A stretch of 64,000 nt of DNA from Entomomonas sp. E2T0 (GCF_025985425.1 NZ_CP094972.1:930001-994000), one strand, 5' to 3'. Positions 1-9,496 are shown, numbered from the stretch's first letter. The notes: a model not told the origin generated them from the letters alone. Numbers and translations: made by a program.

Positions 1-1
1 T

Positions 2-550
2 ATCGTTATTGGTTTACTAGCCTTCTTTATTATTCGTTTTATCAGAAGTCGTATGCAACCACAACAACAAGCTGTTAATAATTCTGTTAATACTTTCCAA
101 GGGCAGGATAATAATCAATCACCAATATTCGGTACACAAAGACCAGCTACAGCAGTTGTTGAACCTGTAATCAATGCACCTACTTGGTTTAATGCTGATT
201 CGTTTGTGGCGGCTGCTAAAGAGCATTTTATGGCATTACAAGAGCATTGGGATGCTAATGAAATGGATAAAATTGCAGAATATGTGACACCTGAATTATT
301 AACTTTCTTAAAACAAGAGCGTGCAGAAGCTGGTGATGGTTTCCAGTCTACTTATATTGATAATCTTGAAGTAGTACTTGATGGGGTAGATAATGATGCT
401 GAAAAAACAGTAGCTACTTTAACTTTTACGGGCGTTGCTAAAACATCTCGTTTTGATCAAGGTGAAGCTTTCAATGAAAGCTGGCGGATGGAACGTGAAG
501 AAGGTGAGAATAAGCCTTGGTTAGTGGCAGGTATTCGTCAAAATATATAA
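2..550 (+). CDS. Tim44-like domain protein, 3' part (start lies before the window)
   Basis: The reading frame is open from the first bases of the window, so only the C-terminal 182 residues are seen. They begin with a hydrophobic helix (IVIGLLAFFIIRFIRSR) that looks like the end of a membrane segment. A Gln/Asn-rich linker follows, and then a compact Tim44-like/MpaB-type domain (from about DSFVAAAKEHFMALQEHWD to PWLVAGIRQ at the end). The 'W..GD...L...VTPELL..L' pattern is characteristic of the Tim44 fold in bacterial inner-membrane proteins of unknown exact role. The domain call is fairly secure; the function is unknown. A terminator hairpin follows the stop. Confidence 0.72.
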   Translation: MVIGLLAFFIIRFIRSRMQPQQQAVNNSVNTFQGQDNNQSPIFGTQRPATAVVEPVINAPTWFNADSFVAAAKEHFMALQEHWDANEMDKIAEYVTPELLTFLKQERAEAGDGFQSTYIDNLEVVLDGVDNDAEKTVATLTFTGVAKTSRFDQGEAFNESWRMEREEGENKPWLVAGIRQNI

Positions 551-570
551 TTTAATTTTTGCATAGTGAA

Positions 571-605
571 AACGGTAACTTGCTTAGGCAGTTACCGTTT
601 TTTTA
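571..605 (+). terminator. Rho-independent terminator between convergent genes
   Basis: A 10-bp perfect stem (aacggtaact / agttaccgtt) with a 9-nt loop is followed by a run of T. It is preceded by an A run, so it can also serve the csdE gene arriving on the other strand. Confidence 0.85.
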
Positions 606-608
606 TGT

Positions 609-1010
609 TTATTGAATAGATTTTATGCTTTTAAAAATAGCTCTTAAACCATCTCGTCGAGAACTTGATAATTGTTTGGCTAATCCTAATTGTTGAAACC
701 AATCTTCTAAATCAATTTGCTGAATTTCATCTGTAGTTAAGTTGTTTACTCTGGCTAATAGTACCGCTAATAAGCCACGGATTAGTCGTGCATCACTGTA
801 AGCTTTAAACTGCCATAATTGATTATGTTGTTCAGCAATTAACCATACTTGACTTTCACAACCTTGCACTTGGTTTTTATCTGTTTTTTCATTTTCTTGT
901 AAAGGTTCTAATGTTGCGCCTATTTGCATTAATAAACGCATCTTTTGTTCCCAACCATTAGCAGCAGTAAAAGAATCTAGTATCTGTTGGGCTGTTTTTG
1001 AAAGCTTCAT
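609..1010 (-). CDS. csdE: SufE/CsdE-type sulfur acceptor
   Basis: This is a 133-residue SufE-family protein. It accepts persulfide sulfur from the partner cysteine desulfurase and passes it on for Fe-S cluster or other sulfur metabolism in the cytoplasm. The family signature around the acceptor cysteine is visible at about residue 51 (NQVQGCESQVWL), together with the 'DARLIRGLLAVLLA' helix. Length matches the family (about 135-150). Its start overlaps the end of the upstream cysteine desulfurase gene by 4 bp, so the two are translationally coupled. The choice of csdE over sufE rests on that pairing and the absence of sufBCD nearby. Confidence 0.88.
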   Translation of the reverse strand: MKLSKTAQQILDSFTAANGWEQKMRLLMQIGATLEPLQENEKTDKNQVQGCESQVWLIAEQHNQLWQFKAYSDARLIRGLLAVLLARVNNLTTDEIQQIDLEDWFQQLGLAKQLSSSRRDGLRAIFKSIKSIQ

Positions 1011-2224
1011 GCTAATAACTCAATTGCTTTATCTAATGCAGAAAGAAACTGTTGAAGATCATGTTGATTGTTATAAAGTGCTAAAGAAATCCTAATCGAG
1101 CCACTCAAGCCTAAAGAGTTATAAAGAGGCATACAACAATGTTGTCCAGCTCGAATAGCAATATTCTGTTCAGTTAATAGTTGGCTTAAATCTGCTGGAT
1201 GAATGCCTTTTATATAGAAGCTGATAAGTGATTGGTCAGGTTGGCCTAAAATACATACACCTTCTCGTTGAGTTAACTCACGCATAAGATAGGTTAAAAG
1301 TGTTTTTTCATGATTTGCTATAGCCGCTCTATCTTGAGCATTTAGATAATCAATAGCAGCACCTAACCCTAATACTGAGCCAATAGCAGCAGTACCTGCT
1401 TCAAAGCCTAAAGGAGCAGGATAGAAATTAGCGGAGTGATAGGTAGCAGTTTGTACCATTTCTCCACCTAGTTGCCAGTGTTGTAACTTGGCAAGTTGTT
1501 CAGTTTTACCATAAAGTATGCCTACTCCTTCAGGGGCATAGAATTTATGGCCTGAAAAAGCGTAAAAGTCACAGTCTAATGTCTGTACATCGGTAGGCTG
1601 ATGTACAATACCTTGCGCACCATCTATAACAGTAATAGCACCTTGTTGCTTAGCTATTTGGATAAGTTGTTTAATAGGCTGTAACGTACCAAACACATTG
1701 GACATTTGGCTAACCGCTAACAATCTAGTTCGCTTGTTAATCATTACTTGAGCTGCTGGTAAATCAATAATACCATCTGCTGTAAATGGCAATATAACCA
1801 GTTCTAATCCTTTACGTTGTGCTAATCGTTGCCAAGGCAAAAGATTGGCATGATGTTCTAAACCACTAATGACGATATTGCCTGTATTTGGCAGATTAGC
1901 TTCTAAACCATAGGCTAATAGATTAATACTTTCTGTGGTACTACGCGTAAAAATAATTTGCTCATCTGTGGGGGCATTTATTAATTGAGCTACTTTATGC
2001 CGAACCTGTTCAAAATCATTAGTGATTTTTTGTGCTAACGGATATTGAGCACGATGAATATTGGCTGATCCCTGTTGATAGTAGTCTGTAATAGTTTCTA
2101 TAACAGGGTAAGGTTTTTGTGAGGTAGCAGCACTATCCAGCCAAACCATATTTTGTTTTGCAAAGTTTTGTAGGGCAGGAAAGTCTTTACGCCAAGGTGA
2201 GTTTAAAGAGTCTGTATTTTTCAT
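1007..2224 (-). CDS. csdA: Cysteine desulfurase, SufS/CsdA group
   Basis: This 405-residue PLP enzyme converts L-cysteine to alanine and an enzyme-bound persulfide that is handed to the SufE-type protein encoded immediately downstream. Visible signatures are the N-terminal 'YLDSAATSQKP'-like segment (MVWLDSAATSQKP), the PLP lysine in FSGHKFYAPEGVG, and the active-site cysteine loop RAGQHCCMPLYNSLG near the C-terminus. These are typical of group II desulfurases. It forms a two-gene operon with csdE. The IscS alternative is unlikely because the cysteine loop and length are of the SufS/CsdA type. Confidence 0.92.
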   Translation of the reverse strand: MKNTDSLNSPWRKDFPALQNFAKQNMVWLDSAATSQKPYPVIETITDYYQQGSANIHRAQYPLAQKITNDFEQVRHKVAQLINAPTDEQIIFTRSTTESINLLAYGLEANLPNTGNIVISGLEHHANLLPWQRLAQRKGLELVILPFTADGIIDLPAAQVMINKRTRLLAVSQMSNVFGTLQPIKQLIQIAKQQGAITVIDGAQGIVHQPTDVQTLDCDFYAFSGHKFYAPEGVGILYGKTEQLAKLQHWQLGGEMVQTATYHSANFYPAPLGFEAGTAAIGSVLGLGAAIDYLNAQDRAAIANHEKTLLTYLMRELTQREGVCILGQPDQSLISFYIKGIHPADLSQLLTEQNIAIRAGQHCCMPLYNSLGLSGSIRISLALYNNQHDLQQFLSALDKAIELLA

Positions 2225-2531
2225 GGCCTTATTATAAGGAATAACAGTAGAGAGCTAAATTACTTTTGATAGCAAATGTTATGTCAAATTCTACAATAAC
2301 TTATTAATTCTAAGGCTAATGTCTTATTGTAGTTAATAAAATGTTTCATTACTCTCATTAAGATGTAGATGATTTGTAACATTAGCTTAGCCAATAAATA
2401 AAAGTCATAGGCTTTCTACGGTGATAACAATCGATTGTATTATAAGTTTTTACTTATAAGTTTAGTTAGTAGCAGAGCCTATTTGCTTGTATTTAAGCAA
2501 AAATTTTGCAGTGATTATAAGGAGCAATACG
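2225..2531. other. Divergent intergenic region, csdA / katE
   Basis: This roughly 300-bp AT-rich region separates two divergent genes and must hold both promoters. I see one perfect 8-bp inverted repeat (ttataagt / acttataa, 2440-2459, 4-nt loop) about 75 bp before the catalase start. It could be an operator or a small hairpin. There is no obvious OxyR or sigma-S element I would defend, and no open frame of note. Confidence 0.5.
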
Positions 2532-4772
2532 ATGAATAAAAAGTCACATCAAGCACCTATGCCTAGTAAAGAAGCTGTTTCTCCACATCTTAAAGACACA
2601 GTTCCTTCTGATGTAGCTAATAAGCCAACACCCAAACCAACATTGCCAGGTCAAGAACCAACCGCCCCTGGCTCACAAAAACTACCTAAAAATACTAGTG
2701 ATAAAAGTAAAGATCTTGATAAAGTTCGTGTAGATGGTGATAAGCAACCATTAACTACCAATCTTGGAGTTAAAATTGCCAATAATCAAAATACATTAAA
2801 AGCAGGTAATCGTGGTCCTTCATTGTTAGAAGATTTTATCTTTCAAGATAAAATGGGGCATTTTGATCGTGAACGTATCCCTGAGCGTGTTGTTCATGCA
2901 CGAGCAATAGGTGCTCATGGCTATTTCCAAGTATATGAATCATTAGAAAAATATACAAAAGCAGGTTTCTTAACCAACACCAAATTAAAAACGCCAGTAT
3001 TTATCCGTATTTCTACTGTACAAGGTGGTAGAGGTTCATCAGATACAGTACGTGATATTCGTGGTTTTGCTACTAAGTTTTATACTCAAGAAGGTAACTA
3101 TGATTTAGTGGGTAATGATACGCCTGTATTCTTTATTCAAGATGCAATGAAATTTCCTGATTTTGTGCATGCTGTTAAACCTGAACCCCATAACGAAGTA
3201 CCGCAAGGGCAAAGTGCTCATGATACATTCTGGGATTATATTTCATTACAACCAGAAGCTTTACATAATGTGATGTGGGCAATGTCTGACCGTGGTATTC
3301 CCCGTAGTTTAAGTACCATTGAAGGTTTTGGTATTCATACTTATCGTTTAGTTAATGCACAAGGTAAGAGTCATTTTGTACGTTTCCATTGGAAACCTAA
3401 ATATGGCACGGTTTCTTTATTGTGGGATGAGGCAAACGCTATTATGGGTAGAGATCCAGATTTCCACCGTAAAGATTTCTGGGAACGAATTGAAGCTGGG
3501 CAATACCCTGAATTTGAATTAGGTTTGCAAATTATTCCAGAAGAAGATGAACATAAATTTGATTTTGATATTTTAGATCCAACAAAATTAATTCCAGAAG
3601 CATTAGTACCAGTGAAGATAGTAGGTAAGATGGTACTTAATCGTAACCCAGATAACTATTTTGCTGAAACAGAGCAAGTGGCTTTCTGTCCGGCTAATGT
3701 GGTACCTGGTATTGATTTCTCTAATGATCCATTACTACAAGGTCGTATTTTCTCTTATAGAGATACCCAATTACATCGTTTAGGTGGCGCTAATTTCCAT
3801 CAAATACCTATTAATCGTCCAGTTTGTCCTTATCACAATCATCAGCGTGATGGTTTCCATCAATCTGAAGTGATTCAAGGGGCTAATTATGAGCCTAATT
3901 CAGTGAGTAACAATTGGCCAAGAGAAACACCAGAAGCAGCAAAAGATGGTGGTTTTGATAGCTATCATGAGCATATAGATGCACAAAAAATTCGTGAGCG
4001 TAGTCCTTCGTTTACTGAGTTTTATTCACACCCACGTTTATTCTGGCAAAGCCAAACTAAAGCAGAACAAGATCATATTGTAGGCGCTTTTAGTTTTGAG
4101 TTAGGTAAAGTAGCTAGAAGATATATTAGAGAACGTATTGTTGATTTATTAGCACGTGTTGATCGCGAGTTAGCTAAACGTGTTGCTGCTAATTTAAGTA
4201 TAAAGTTAACAGCAGAGCAGTTGAAATATCCTGTACCTAAGGCGGTAAATGGATTAGAGAAAGACCCTGCACTCAGCCTTTATGCTAATAAAGAGCGCCC
4301 AGTTGCAGGAAGTAAAGTAGCGATATTAGTGGCAGATGGTGTTTGTGGTACTTCTGTCGGTAAGATAAAGGATGCACTTACTAAAGCAGGTGTATTTAGT
4401 GTGTTATTAGCTCCTCGTTCAGGTATGGTGAAAACTCGTGAAGGTGGAGAGTTAATGGTCGACGATATTATTAGTGGTATGCCATCAGTATTAGTTGATG
4501 CAGTATTAGTGCCTACAGGTAATGAGAATGTTGATACTTTGGCGGCTAATGGTGATGCTAAATACTATCTATTACAAGCTTTTAAACATTTAAAAGCCAT
4601 TGCTTTGCAAGAGGATGCTAAAGAGGTATTTGATGCCGCTACAGATTTAGTAGAGGATGCAGGCGTGTTATTAGATGATGATCCTAAGAAATTAGTAGCT
4701 AGCTTATTGAAAGTAATGGCACAACATAGAATTTGGGACAGAGAGGAAAATATTGGTTCTGTTCCTGCCTAA
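2532..4772 (+). CDS. katE: Catalase HPII (large-subunit, monofunctional haem catalase)
   Basis: The enzyme disproportionates H2O2 in the cytoplasm. At 746 residues it is a clade 2 large-subunit catalase (E. coli HPII is 753). The order of parts is a disordered Pro/Lys-rich N-terminus, then the catalytic His at residue 122 in [13 protein letters not shown], and the distal Asn in [10 protein letters not shown]. The haem-ligand Tyr lies in [18 protein letters not shown]-terminal flavodoxin/DJ-1-like domain begins near residue 590 ([11 protein letters not shown]). An upstream in-frame start exists, but the ATG chosen has TAAGGAG 7 nt ahead of it. The gene stands alone, with a terminator behind it. 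Regulation cannot be read, although HPII genes are usually stationary-phase controlled. Confidence 0.95.
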   Translation: MNKKSHQAPMPSKEAVSPHLKDTVPSDVANKPTPKPTLPGQEPTAPGSQKLPKNTSDKSKDLDKVRVDGDKQPLTTNLGVKIANNQNTLKAGNRGPSLLEDFIFQDKMGHFDRERIPERVVHARAIGAHGYFQVYESLEKYTKAGFLTNTKLKTPVFIRISTVQGGRGSSDTVRDIRGFATKFYTQEGNYDLVGNDTPVFFIQDAMKFPDFVHAVKPEPHNEVPQGQSAHDTFWDYISLQPEALHNVMWAMSDRGIPRSLSTIEGFGIHTYRLVNAQGKSHFVRFHWKPKYGTVSLLWDEANAIMGRDPDFHRKDFWERIEAGQYPEFELGLQIIPEEDEHKFDFDILDPTKLIPEALVPVKIVGKMVLNRNPDNYFAETEQVAFCPANVVPGIDFSNDPLLQGRIFSYRDTQLHRLGGANFHQIPINRPVCPYHNHQRDGFHQSEVIQGANYEPNSVSNNWPRETPEAAKDGGFDSYHEHIDAQKIRERSPSFTEFYSHPRLFWQSQTKAEQDHIVGAFSFELGKVARRYIRERIVDLLARVDRELAKRVAANLSIKLTAEQLKYPVPKAVNGLEKDPALSLYANKERPVAGSKVAILVADGVCGTSVGKIKDALTKAGVFSVLLAPRSGMVKTREGGELMVDDIISGMPSVLVDAVLVPTGNENVDTLAANGDAKYYLLQAFKHLKAIALQEDAKEVFDAATDLVEDAGVLLDDDPKKLVASLLKVMAQHRIWDREENIGSVPA

Positions 4773-4790
4773 ATTCTTGGCTACTCCTTT

Positions 4791-4824
4791 GGGCTATACA
4801 GTAAAATGTATGGCCCTTTTTTTA
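4791..4824 (+). terminator. Terminator after katE
   Basis: A 9-bp stem, gggctatac / gtatggccc (one G-U pair), with an 8-nt loop is followed directly by seven T. Confidence 0.85.
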
Positions 4825-4912
4825 CATAATTAATTATAAATTAATTGCTAATCATGGGGGCATCGTTAATACTTATCATCTAGTAATCTATTAACAATGG
4901 TAAGTGGCCAGC

Positions 4913-5548
4913 ATGACACAACTAAACAAGCAAAATATCTCCTATCAAACTATTGCTGAAAGCCTTTTAGGTAGAGCATTAACAGCCCAAGATGGTATTG
5001 AGCAAAGTGTACTAGATCAAACAGAGCAAAGATTAGAACAAGCTTTACCAACAGAGTTGAAAAACCTCTATCAAACAGTGGGTAAGGTGCCACAATTTAT
5101 GAGTGCTTTTCAACTGTTTGCTTTGCCTGAACAATTGCATATTAAAGATGGTTTATTAGTTTTTTTAGAAGAAAACCAAGGTGTTTGTTATTGGGGTGTC
5201 GATCAGCAAGGCAAGGTTTTCCAGTGTGACGAAGATGGCTCTAGTTATAATTTAGAATTTGATTTACAGTCATTTTTAGAATTGATGCTTTATTATCAAG
5301 TAGCACAAGGTGCAGAGTTTAGTTATTGTTCTAATTTATTAGATCAAGAGTTAGCTGAACTTTATAAGGAAGATGGTTGGCAGCAAGTTGGTAATTATGA
5401 TGACTTGGTTATTTATCAGTTAAAAAATTATTTAATCTGGTATTTTAAAGATGAAGATAATAACGTTTTAGAAGATATGGTGTATTTTGTAAGTTTAGTA
5501 GAAATACCCGAACAAATCATTGTTAAATATGTGTTGGAAGAAATATAG
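4913..5548 (+). CDS. SMI1/KNR4 (SUKH)-like protein
   Basis: This 211-residue cytoplasmic protein is acidic, with no signal peptide or membrane segment. The arrangement LEQALPTELKNLYQTVGKVP ... FLEENQGVCYWGVDQ is the usual N-terminal pattern of the SMI1/KNR4 superfamily. Many bacterial members are immunity proteins of contact-dependent toxins, though others are housekeeping. No toxin gene lies beside it, so a role as an orphan immunity or interaction protein is only inference. A GTG three codons upstream could also start it, and neither start has a strong ribosome binding site. Family assignment is moderately sure. Confidence 0.6.
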   Translation: MTQLNKQNISYQTIAESLLGRALTAQDGIEQSVLDQTEQRLEQALPTELKNLYQTVGKVPQFMSAFQLFALPEQLHIKDGLLVFLEENQGVCYWGVDQQGKVFQCDEDGSSYNLEFDLQSFLELMLYYQVAQGAEFSYCSNLLDQELAELYKEDGWQQVGNYDDLVIYQLKNYLIWYFKDEDNNVLEDMVYFVSLVEIPEQIIVKYVLEEI

Positions 5549-5627
5549 AGGTTAGTATTTAGTGGTTGGGTTGAAAAAAGACCTTTGACAACCCATTAAG
5601 CTAAAAAATAGGTAATAAAGGTTTGGT

Positions 5628-6203
5628 ATGACAAAGCAGCGAATTATTGTGGGGATAACAGGTGCGACAGGTTTTGTATATGGAGTGCATGCCCTCAAAC
5701 TATTAAAAAAATTAAATGTAGAAAGCCATTTAGTGATCACCAAACCTGCCGAATTAACCCGTGAATATGAAACAGATTTTAGCAGAGAAGAAGTAAGAGA
5801 TTTAGCAGATGTTAATTATGCAATTAGTGATATAGGTTCTGCTATTTCTAGTGGTTCTTTTAAAACCCTTGGAATGTTAATTGCTCCTTGTTCTGTAAGA
5901 ACGCTAGGGGAAATTGCTAGTTGTGTTTCTTCTAATCTATTGACTCGAGCAGCTGATGTAGTGCTAAAAGAGCGGCGTAGATTGGTATTAATGTTAAGGG
6001 AAACACCTTTACACACAGGCCATATTAAGCAAATGTTAGCAGTCAGTGAAATGGGGGGCATAGTAATGCCACCTGTACCTGCTTTTTATGATAAACCTAA
6101 ATCATTAGATGATATGGTACATCACTCTGTAGTAAGAGCTTTAGATTTATTCGGCTTAGACGTGACTGGTTTTCCACGCTGGGGTGAAGACATTAAACCT
6201 TAG
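5628..6203 (+). CDS. ubiX: UbiX/Pad1 flavin prenyltransferase
   Basis: This 191-residue flavoprotein makes prenylated FMN, the cofactor of UbiD-type decarboxylases, including the step in ubiquinone synthesis. Visible features are the N-terminal nucleotide-binding GITGATGFVYGVHALKLL, the APCSVRTLGEIASC segment that shapes the active site, RRRLVLMLRETPLH, and the VPAFYDKPKSLDDMV loop near the end. All are standard for the family. The ending (FPRWGED) resembles the BsdB/VdcB-type paralogues of phenolic acid decarboxylase operons, but no BsdC/UbiD partner is adjacent. A small hairpin (tgggttg / caaccca, 5567-5595) lies in the leader. The start has AAAGG upstream. Confidence 0.88.
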   Translation: MTKQRIIVGITGATGFVYGVHALKLLKKLNVESHLVITKPAELTREYETDFSREEVRDLADVNYAISDIGSAISSGSFKTLGMLIAPCSVRTLGEIASCVSSNLLTRAADVVLKERRRLVLMLRETPLHTGHIKQMLAVSEMGGIVMPPVPAFYDKPKSLDDMVHHSVVRALDLFGLDVTGFPRWGEDIKP

Positions 6204-6246
6204 AGCATTAGATATTTATCAGATAACTGTTGAGATTACTTAAAAA

Positions 6247-6897
6247 ATGACTAAACCTTTTGATCCTATTGTTGATTTAAAAAAGACAACGGCACTAAAA
6301 AGTGGTGCAGTAGAAATTCTTGAACGTGAAAATTGTTTTAGTGGTTTTTATAAATTAGATCGTTTAAAAATACGTCATAAACTTTTTTCTGGTGAAGAAG
6401 GGCCTATTCTTTCCAGAGAATTATTTGTACGTCCAGATGCTGTTTGTATGCTGCCCTATGACCCAGTGTTAGATAAAGTAATCTTTGTTGAGCAGATGAG
6501 GGTGGGAGCTGTTGAAAAAAGTGCTAATCCTTGGATGTTAGAGTTAGTTGCAGGTCTCATAGATAAAGAAGGTGAAGATCCAGAGAATGTGGCTTATCGT
6601 GAATCGATTGAAGAAGCTAATTTAGAAATTAAAGAACTATTGCCAATCACTCGTTATTACCCATCAGTGGGCGGGAGTAATGAATATATCTACTTATATT
6701 TAGGTATTTGTGATAGTAGTAAAGCAGGTGGTGTTCATGGTTTACAGGAAGAGGGTGAGGACATTCGTACCCATGTATGGAGCTTTAAAGAGGCAGTAAA
6801 AAACTTAAATAAAGGATTAATTCAAAATGCAGCAGGTATTATTGCTTTGCAGTGGTTAATTATTAATAGAAGTAAGGTTCGTAAACAATGGTTGTAA
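6247..6897 (+). CDS. nudF: ADP-ribose pyrophosphatase (Nudix hydrolase)
   Basis: This 216-residue NudF-type enzyme hydrolyses ADP-ribose to AMP and ribose-5-phosphate. The Nudix box is clear: GLIDKEGEDPENVAYRESIE then EANLE. Compared with the consensus spacing (G-x5-E-x7-RE..EE) it has six residues between the first G and E, and N replaces the usual G at the end. The family-typical region after the box is present (TRYYPSVGGSNEYIYLYLG). It is the first gene of a three-gene overlapping operon (nudF, DUF1249, unknown). In Pseudomonas the first two genes are likewise adjacent. Confidence 0.92.
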   Translation: MTKPFDPIVDLKKTTALKSGAVEILERENCFSGFYKLDRLKIRHKLFSGEEGPILSRELFVRPDAVCMLPYDPVLDKVIFVEQMRVGAVEKSANPWMLELVAGLIDKEGEDPENVAYRESIEEANLEIKELLPITRYYPSVGGSNEYIYLYLGICDSSKAGGVHGLQEEGEDIRTHVWSFKEAVKNLNKGLIQNAAGIIALQWLIINRSKVRKQWL

Positions 6898-7346
6898 CTC
6901 AGAAAGAACATTATGTTGTTGATCTTTCAGCTCTACAGGCTATTTATGAGCGTAACTATACATCCTTAATGCGGTTATTGCCAGCAATGCGTGAAACGGG
7001 ATATAGTCGTTGCATCGCTTTTACCGCAGATCAAAAAATAGCAACACGTTTAACCTTTACAGTACTTGAAAATAGCCCATACACTTCTTATATCTTATTA
7101 AAACAAGATAGTCTATTAGGTTGGATGGTGGCTCCCCAGCTTTATATTCGTTGTTATCATGATGTACAATTAGCAGAAATAACCTTTGCTCAAAATACCC
7201 GTAGTTTTAGAGGTGTGTATGCATATCCGAATAAAGCAATGCATCAGCCTGATGAGAAAAGACAACTTAATCAATTTTTAGAGGAGTGGTTAATCCGTTG
7301 TTTATCATCTGGCTATGAAGTCGCTAATATAGAATTAAATAAATGA
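6888..7346 (+). CDS. DUF1249 family protein (YqiB-like)
   Basis: This 152-residue soluble protein matches the DUF1249/YqiB family by its whole layout: VDLSALQAIYERNYTSLMRL at the N-terminus, LAEITFAQNTRSFRGVYAYP in the middle, and MHQPDEKRQLNQFLEEWL near the end. The start overlaps the end of nudF by 10 bp. The same nudF-DUF1249 neighbourhood is conserved in Pseudomonas and E. coli, which suggests a linked but still unknown role. Confidence 0.85.
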   Translation: MVVTQKEHYVVDLSALQAIYERNYTSLMRLLPAMRETGYSRCIAFTADQKIATRLTFTVLENSPYTSYILLKQDSLLGWMVAPQLYIRCYHDVQLAEITFAQNTRSFRGVYAYPNKAMHQPDEKRQLNQFLEEWLIRCLSSGYEVANIELNK

Positions 7347-8074
7347 ATGATGCGATTTATGGTTTTGTCTTTACTGCTAGAGATGAGCAGGATGCTTTAC
7401 AGCAACAGCATATAGGGCAAAGAGTAAGTAGTGAAATTACACCATGGATTGTTCATTATGATGTAGCTACGATTTATGTTAAACAATGGCCTGTTGACTT
7501 ATGGTTTGTTGAGGTTGTAGAGAGTTTAGATCATAGTCAATTAAGTGCAGACAGTGATTATATAGCTGCAAATACTATTAGGCCTTTAAAACAATTACCT
7601 TGTTCATTGTTATTTGGCCCTACAGGAGAAAGGGTTTGCCAGCTGTTGGATAATATATGTCAGATTACACTTCCTCAAATAGAGCAGTTAGCAGCTTTAG
7701 CAAATCCCATTAGTGCAGAGGCTTATGCCAATGTATGGAATGCTTGGTTAAATAAGACCACTAATTCCACCATGCATCGAGATGCAGATCATACAGGTAC
7801 ATTAGCTATTGGTGAAGGTGAAAATGCATCGCCTATTTATAATGGTTTTTTAACAATAAATGATTTATTGCATAAAAGAGCAAGAGAGTTAGTAGGGGAT
7901 GATGCTTTTATTAAGCCAGCAGGATATGACGATGAGGTATATCTGGTAGCTGAATGGAGTAAAGCCTGTAGTGTATTGCTACAAACTGCTATGGGATTAG
8001 GTGCAGAGCAATATATTCATGCTAAAGATTTACCTTTATTGCTTTTAGGCTGGAAAGTGCTAAATAATATTTGA
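7343..8074 (+). CDS. Hypothetical protein, third gene of the nudF operon
   Basis: I do not recognise this 243-residue protein. It is acidic and soluble, without signal peptide or membrane helix, and contains mixed alpha/beta-looking stretches with several Trp residues (PWIVHYDVATIYVKQWPVDLW). Its start overlaps the DUF1249 gene by 4 bp (ATGA), so it is translationally coupled to that gene. A hairpin follows its stop. In Pseudomonas the place after DUF1249 is usually held by cpdA (a metallophosphoesterase). No metallophosphoesterase motifs are visible here, so it is not a CpdA. Confidence 0.7.
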   Translation: MNDAIYGFVFTARDEQDALQQQHIGQRVSSEITPWIVHYDVATIYVKQWPVDLWFVEVVESLDHSQLSADSDYIAANTIRPLKQLPCSLLFGPTGERVCQLLDNICQITLPQIEQLAALANPISAEAYANVWNAWLNKTTNSTMHRDADHTGTLAIGEGENASPIYNGFLTINDLLHKRARELVGDDAFIKPAGYDDEVYLVAEWSKACSVLLQTAMGLGAEQYIHAKDLPLLLLGWKVLNNI

Positions 8075-8103
8075 ATATATTTATTGAAAGATAATTTATA
8101 ACA

Positions 8104-8126
8104 CCCTCTATTTAAGAAGTAGAGGG
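8104..8126. terminator. Hairpin between convergent genes
   Basis: A 7-bp perfect stem, ccctcta / tagaggg, has a 9-nt loop. It lies between the stops of the nudF operon and the racemase gene. The T tracts are poor, so it is a weak bidirectional terminator candidate. Confidence 0.5.
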
Positions 8127-8137
8127 CTCTATATCTA

Positions 8138-8839
8138 CTAGGTTAAGGCCAATTTAACAGCTCTTTCAGCATGGATAGATGTTGTATCAAATAAAGGCAC
8201 TTTAGTATCTTGTTGTTTTATTAACATCCCAATTTCTGTACAACCAAGAATAATAGCTTCTGCACCTTCTGCGACTAATTTATCAATAATAGCTAAATAA
8301 GTTTGTTTTGATTCAGGTTTAATACTACCTACACAAAGTTCATGATAAATAATTTGGTGTACTTGTTGGCGATCCTGTTCATTCGGTATGATAACATTTA
8401 ATCCATAATTATTAGTTAAGCGTCCTTTGTAAAACTCTTTTTCCATAGTAAAAGCTGTGCCTAATAATCCAACTGTTTTAATATTTTTTTCTAGTAAGGC
8501 TTCACCTGTGGCATCAGCAATATGAATTAATGGTATATTGATATTTTGTTGAATCTGTTCTGCCACGATATGCATAGTGTTAGTACAAATGACTAGAAAG
8601 TCCGCACTTGCTTTTTCAATATTAACAGCAGCTTCTGTTAAGAGTTGAGCTGCTTGCTGCCAATTGCCTTGTTGTTGTAAAGTTTCAATTTCAGCAAAGT
8701 CTACACTGTATAAAACAATTTTAGCTGAATGCAAACCTCCTAACTGCTGTTTTACAAGGGTATTGATAAGTCGATAGTAGTCTGTAGTACTTTCCCAACT
8801 CATACCACCTAATAAACCTATGGTTTTCATATTACTCAT
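8138..8839 (-). CDS. Aspartate/glutamate racemase family protein
   Basis: This 233-residue protein is of the Asp/Glu racemase (YgeA-like) family, PLP-independent two-cysteine enzymes. The signature N-terminus TIGLLGGMSWESTTDYYRLI is present. The first catalytic cysteine lies in FLVICTNTMHI (about residue 85) and the second in EAIILGCTEIGML (about residue 197). Both cysteines are intact, so activity on an amino acid such as aspartate is likely; the exact substrate cannot be read. The start has AAGGAGA five bases upstream. It is co-directional with the GNAT gene behind it. Confidence 0.87.
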   Translation of the reverse strand: MSNMKTIGLLGGMSWESTTDYYRLINTLVKQQLGGLHSAKIVLYSVDFAEIETLQQQGNWQQAAQLLTEAAVNIEKASADFLVICTNTMHIVAEQIQQNINIPLIHIADATGEALLEKNIKTVGLLGTAFTMEKEFYKGRLTNNYGLNVIIPNEQDRQQVHQIIYHELCVGSIKPESKQTYLAIIDKLVAEGAEAIILGCTEIGMLIKQQDTKVPLFDTTSIHAERAVKLALT

Positions 8840-8887
8840 TGTCTCCTTTTAATTTTTAAAAATAGTTATTTCTGTACAGAGTTGGTA

Positions 8888-9496
8888 TTACTTTTCTGAT
8901 TCATTAAAAGATAAGCAAGGTATTTGTGGAGCGGCTGTTTTCGATAAAATACCTGTTATTCGTGGGTCAGCCATCACTTCAATTTGACGGCTTATAGGAA
9001 TAAAGCCTGAGCGTTGGTAGAAGCTAAGTGCACTAGGATGATCTAGCGTACAAGTGTGAACCCAAAAGCGATTTATTGGGCGTGACCAAACCAGTTCTAA
9101 TGCGCGATTCATCAACCACCTTCCTGCACCACTACCTATAAGTTCTGAAGAAACGCCAAAGAATGCTAATTCACACTCATTGTCAATTCGGAAATCTAAT
9201 TCTAAAAGCCCTGTACCATTGGGGGTAATTAATGCATATACTTCAACCTTAGGATTGTTGATAATTTCTGCTAAAGCAGCGTCTGACATAATGAGTCGAG
9301 AACTCCATAACCATTCTTCACCTATACGGCGATATAACGCTCGATAAGTGTTTAAGTCTGGTTGTGGCCAGTGTTCTAATTTCCACTCTGATATATTTCG
9401 TTCAGTATGAGAAGGTGGTGGAGACTTCATTTCTAGTGTTGTTACCACCGCAGCAATAGTATCAGCAGGAAGATTATGGTAGCCAATCTTGATCAT
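8888..9496 (-). CDS. GNAT family N-acetyltransferase
   Basis: This 202-residue protein has a GNAT core in its second half. It contains a beta-strand region (LLELDFRIDNECELAFFGVS), the acetyl-CoA pyrophosphate loop SSELIGSGAGRWLMNRALE (Q/R-x-x-G-x-G/A type), and the closing HPSALSFYQRSGF segment. The N-terminal third, about 85 residues, is an extension with no recognised motif. The acceptor substrate is unknown. It lies in a minus-strand run with the racemase gene but is separated from it by about 50 bp. Confidence 0.85.
   Translation of the reverse strand: MIKIGYHNLPADTIAAVVTTLEMKSPPPSHTERNISEWKLEHWPQPDLNTYRALYRRIGEEWLWSSRLIMSDAALAEIINNPKVEVYALITPNGTGLLELDFRIDNECELAFFGVSSELIGSGAGRWLMNRALELVWSRPINRFWVHTCTLDHPSALSFYQRSGFIPISRQIEVMADPRITGILSKTAAPQIPCLSFNESEK

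Noticed and set aside
2487-2531. Longer katE start
   Set aside because: The upstream start has no ribosome binding site, whereas the ATG at 2532 has TAAGGAG at good spacing.
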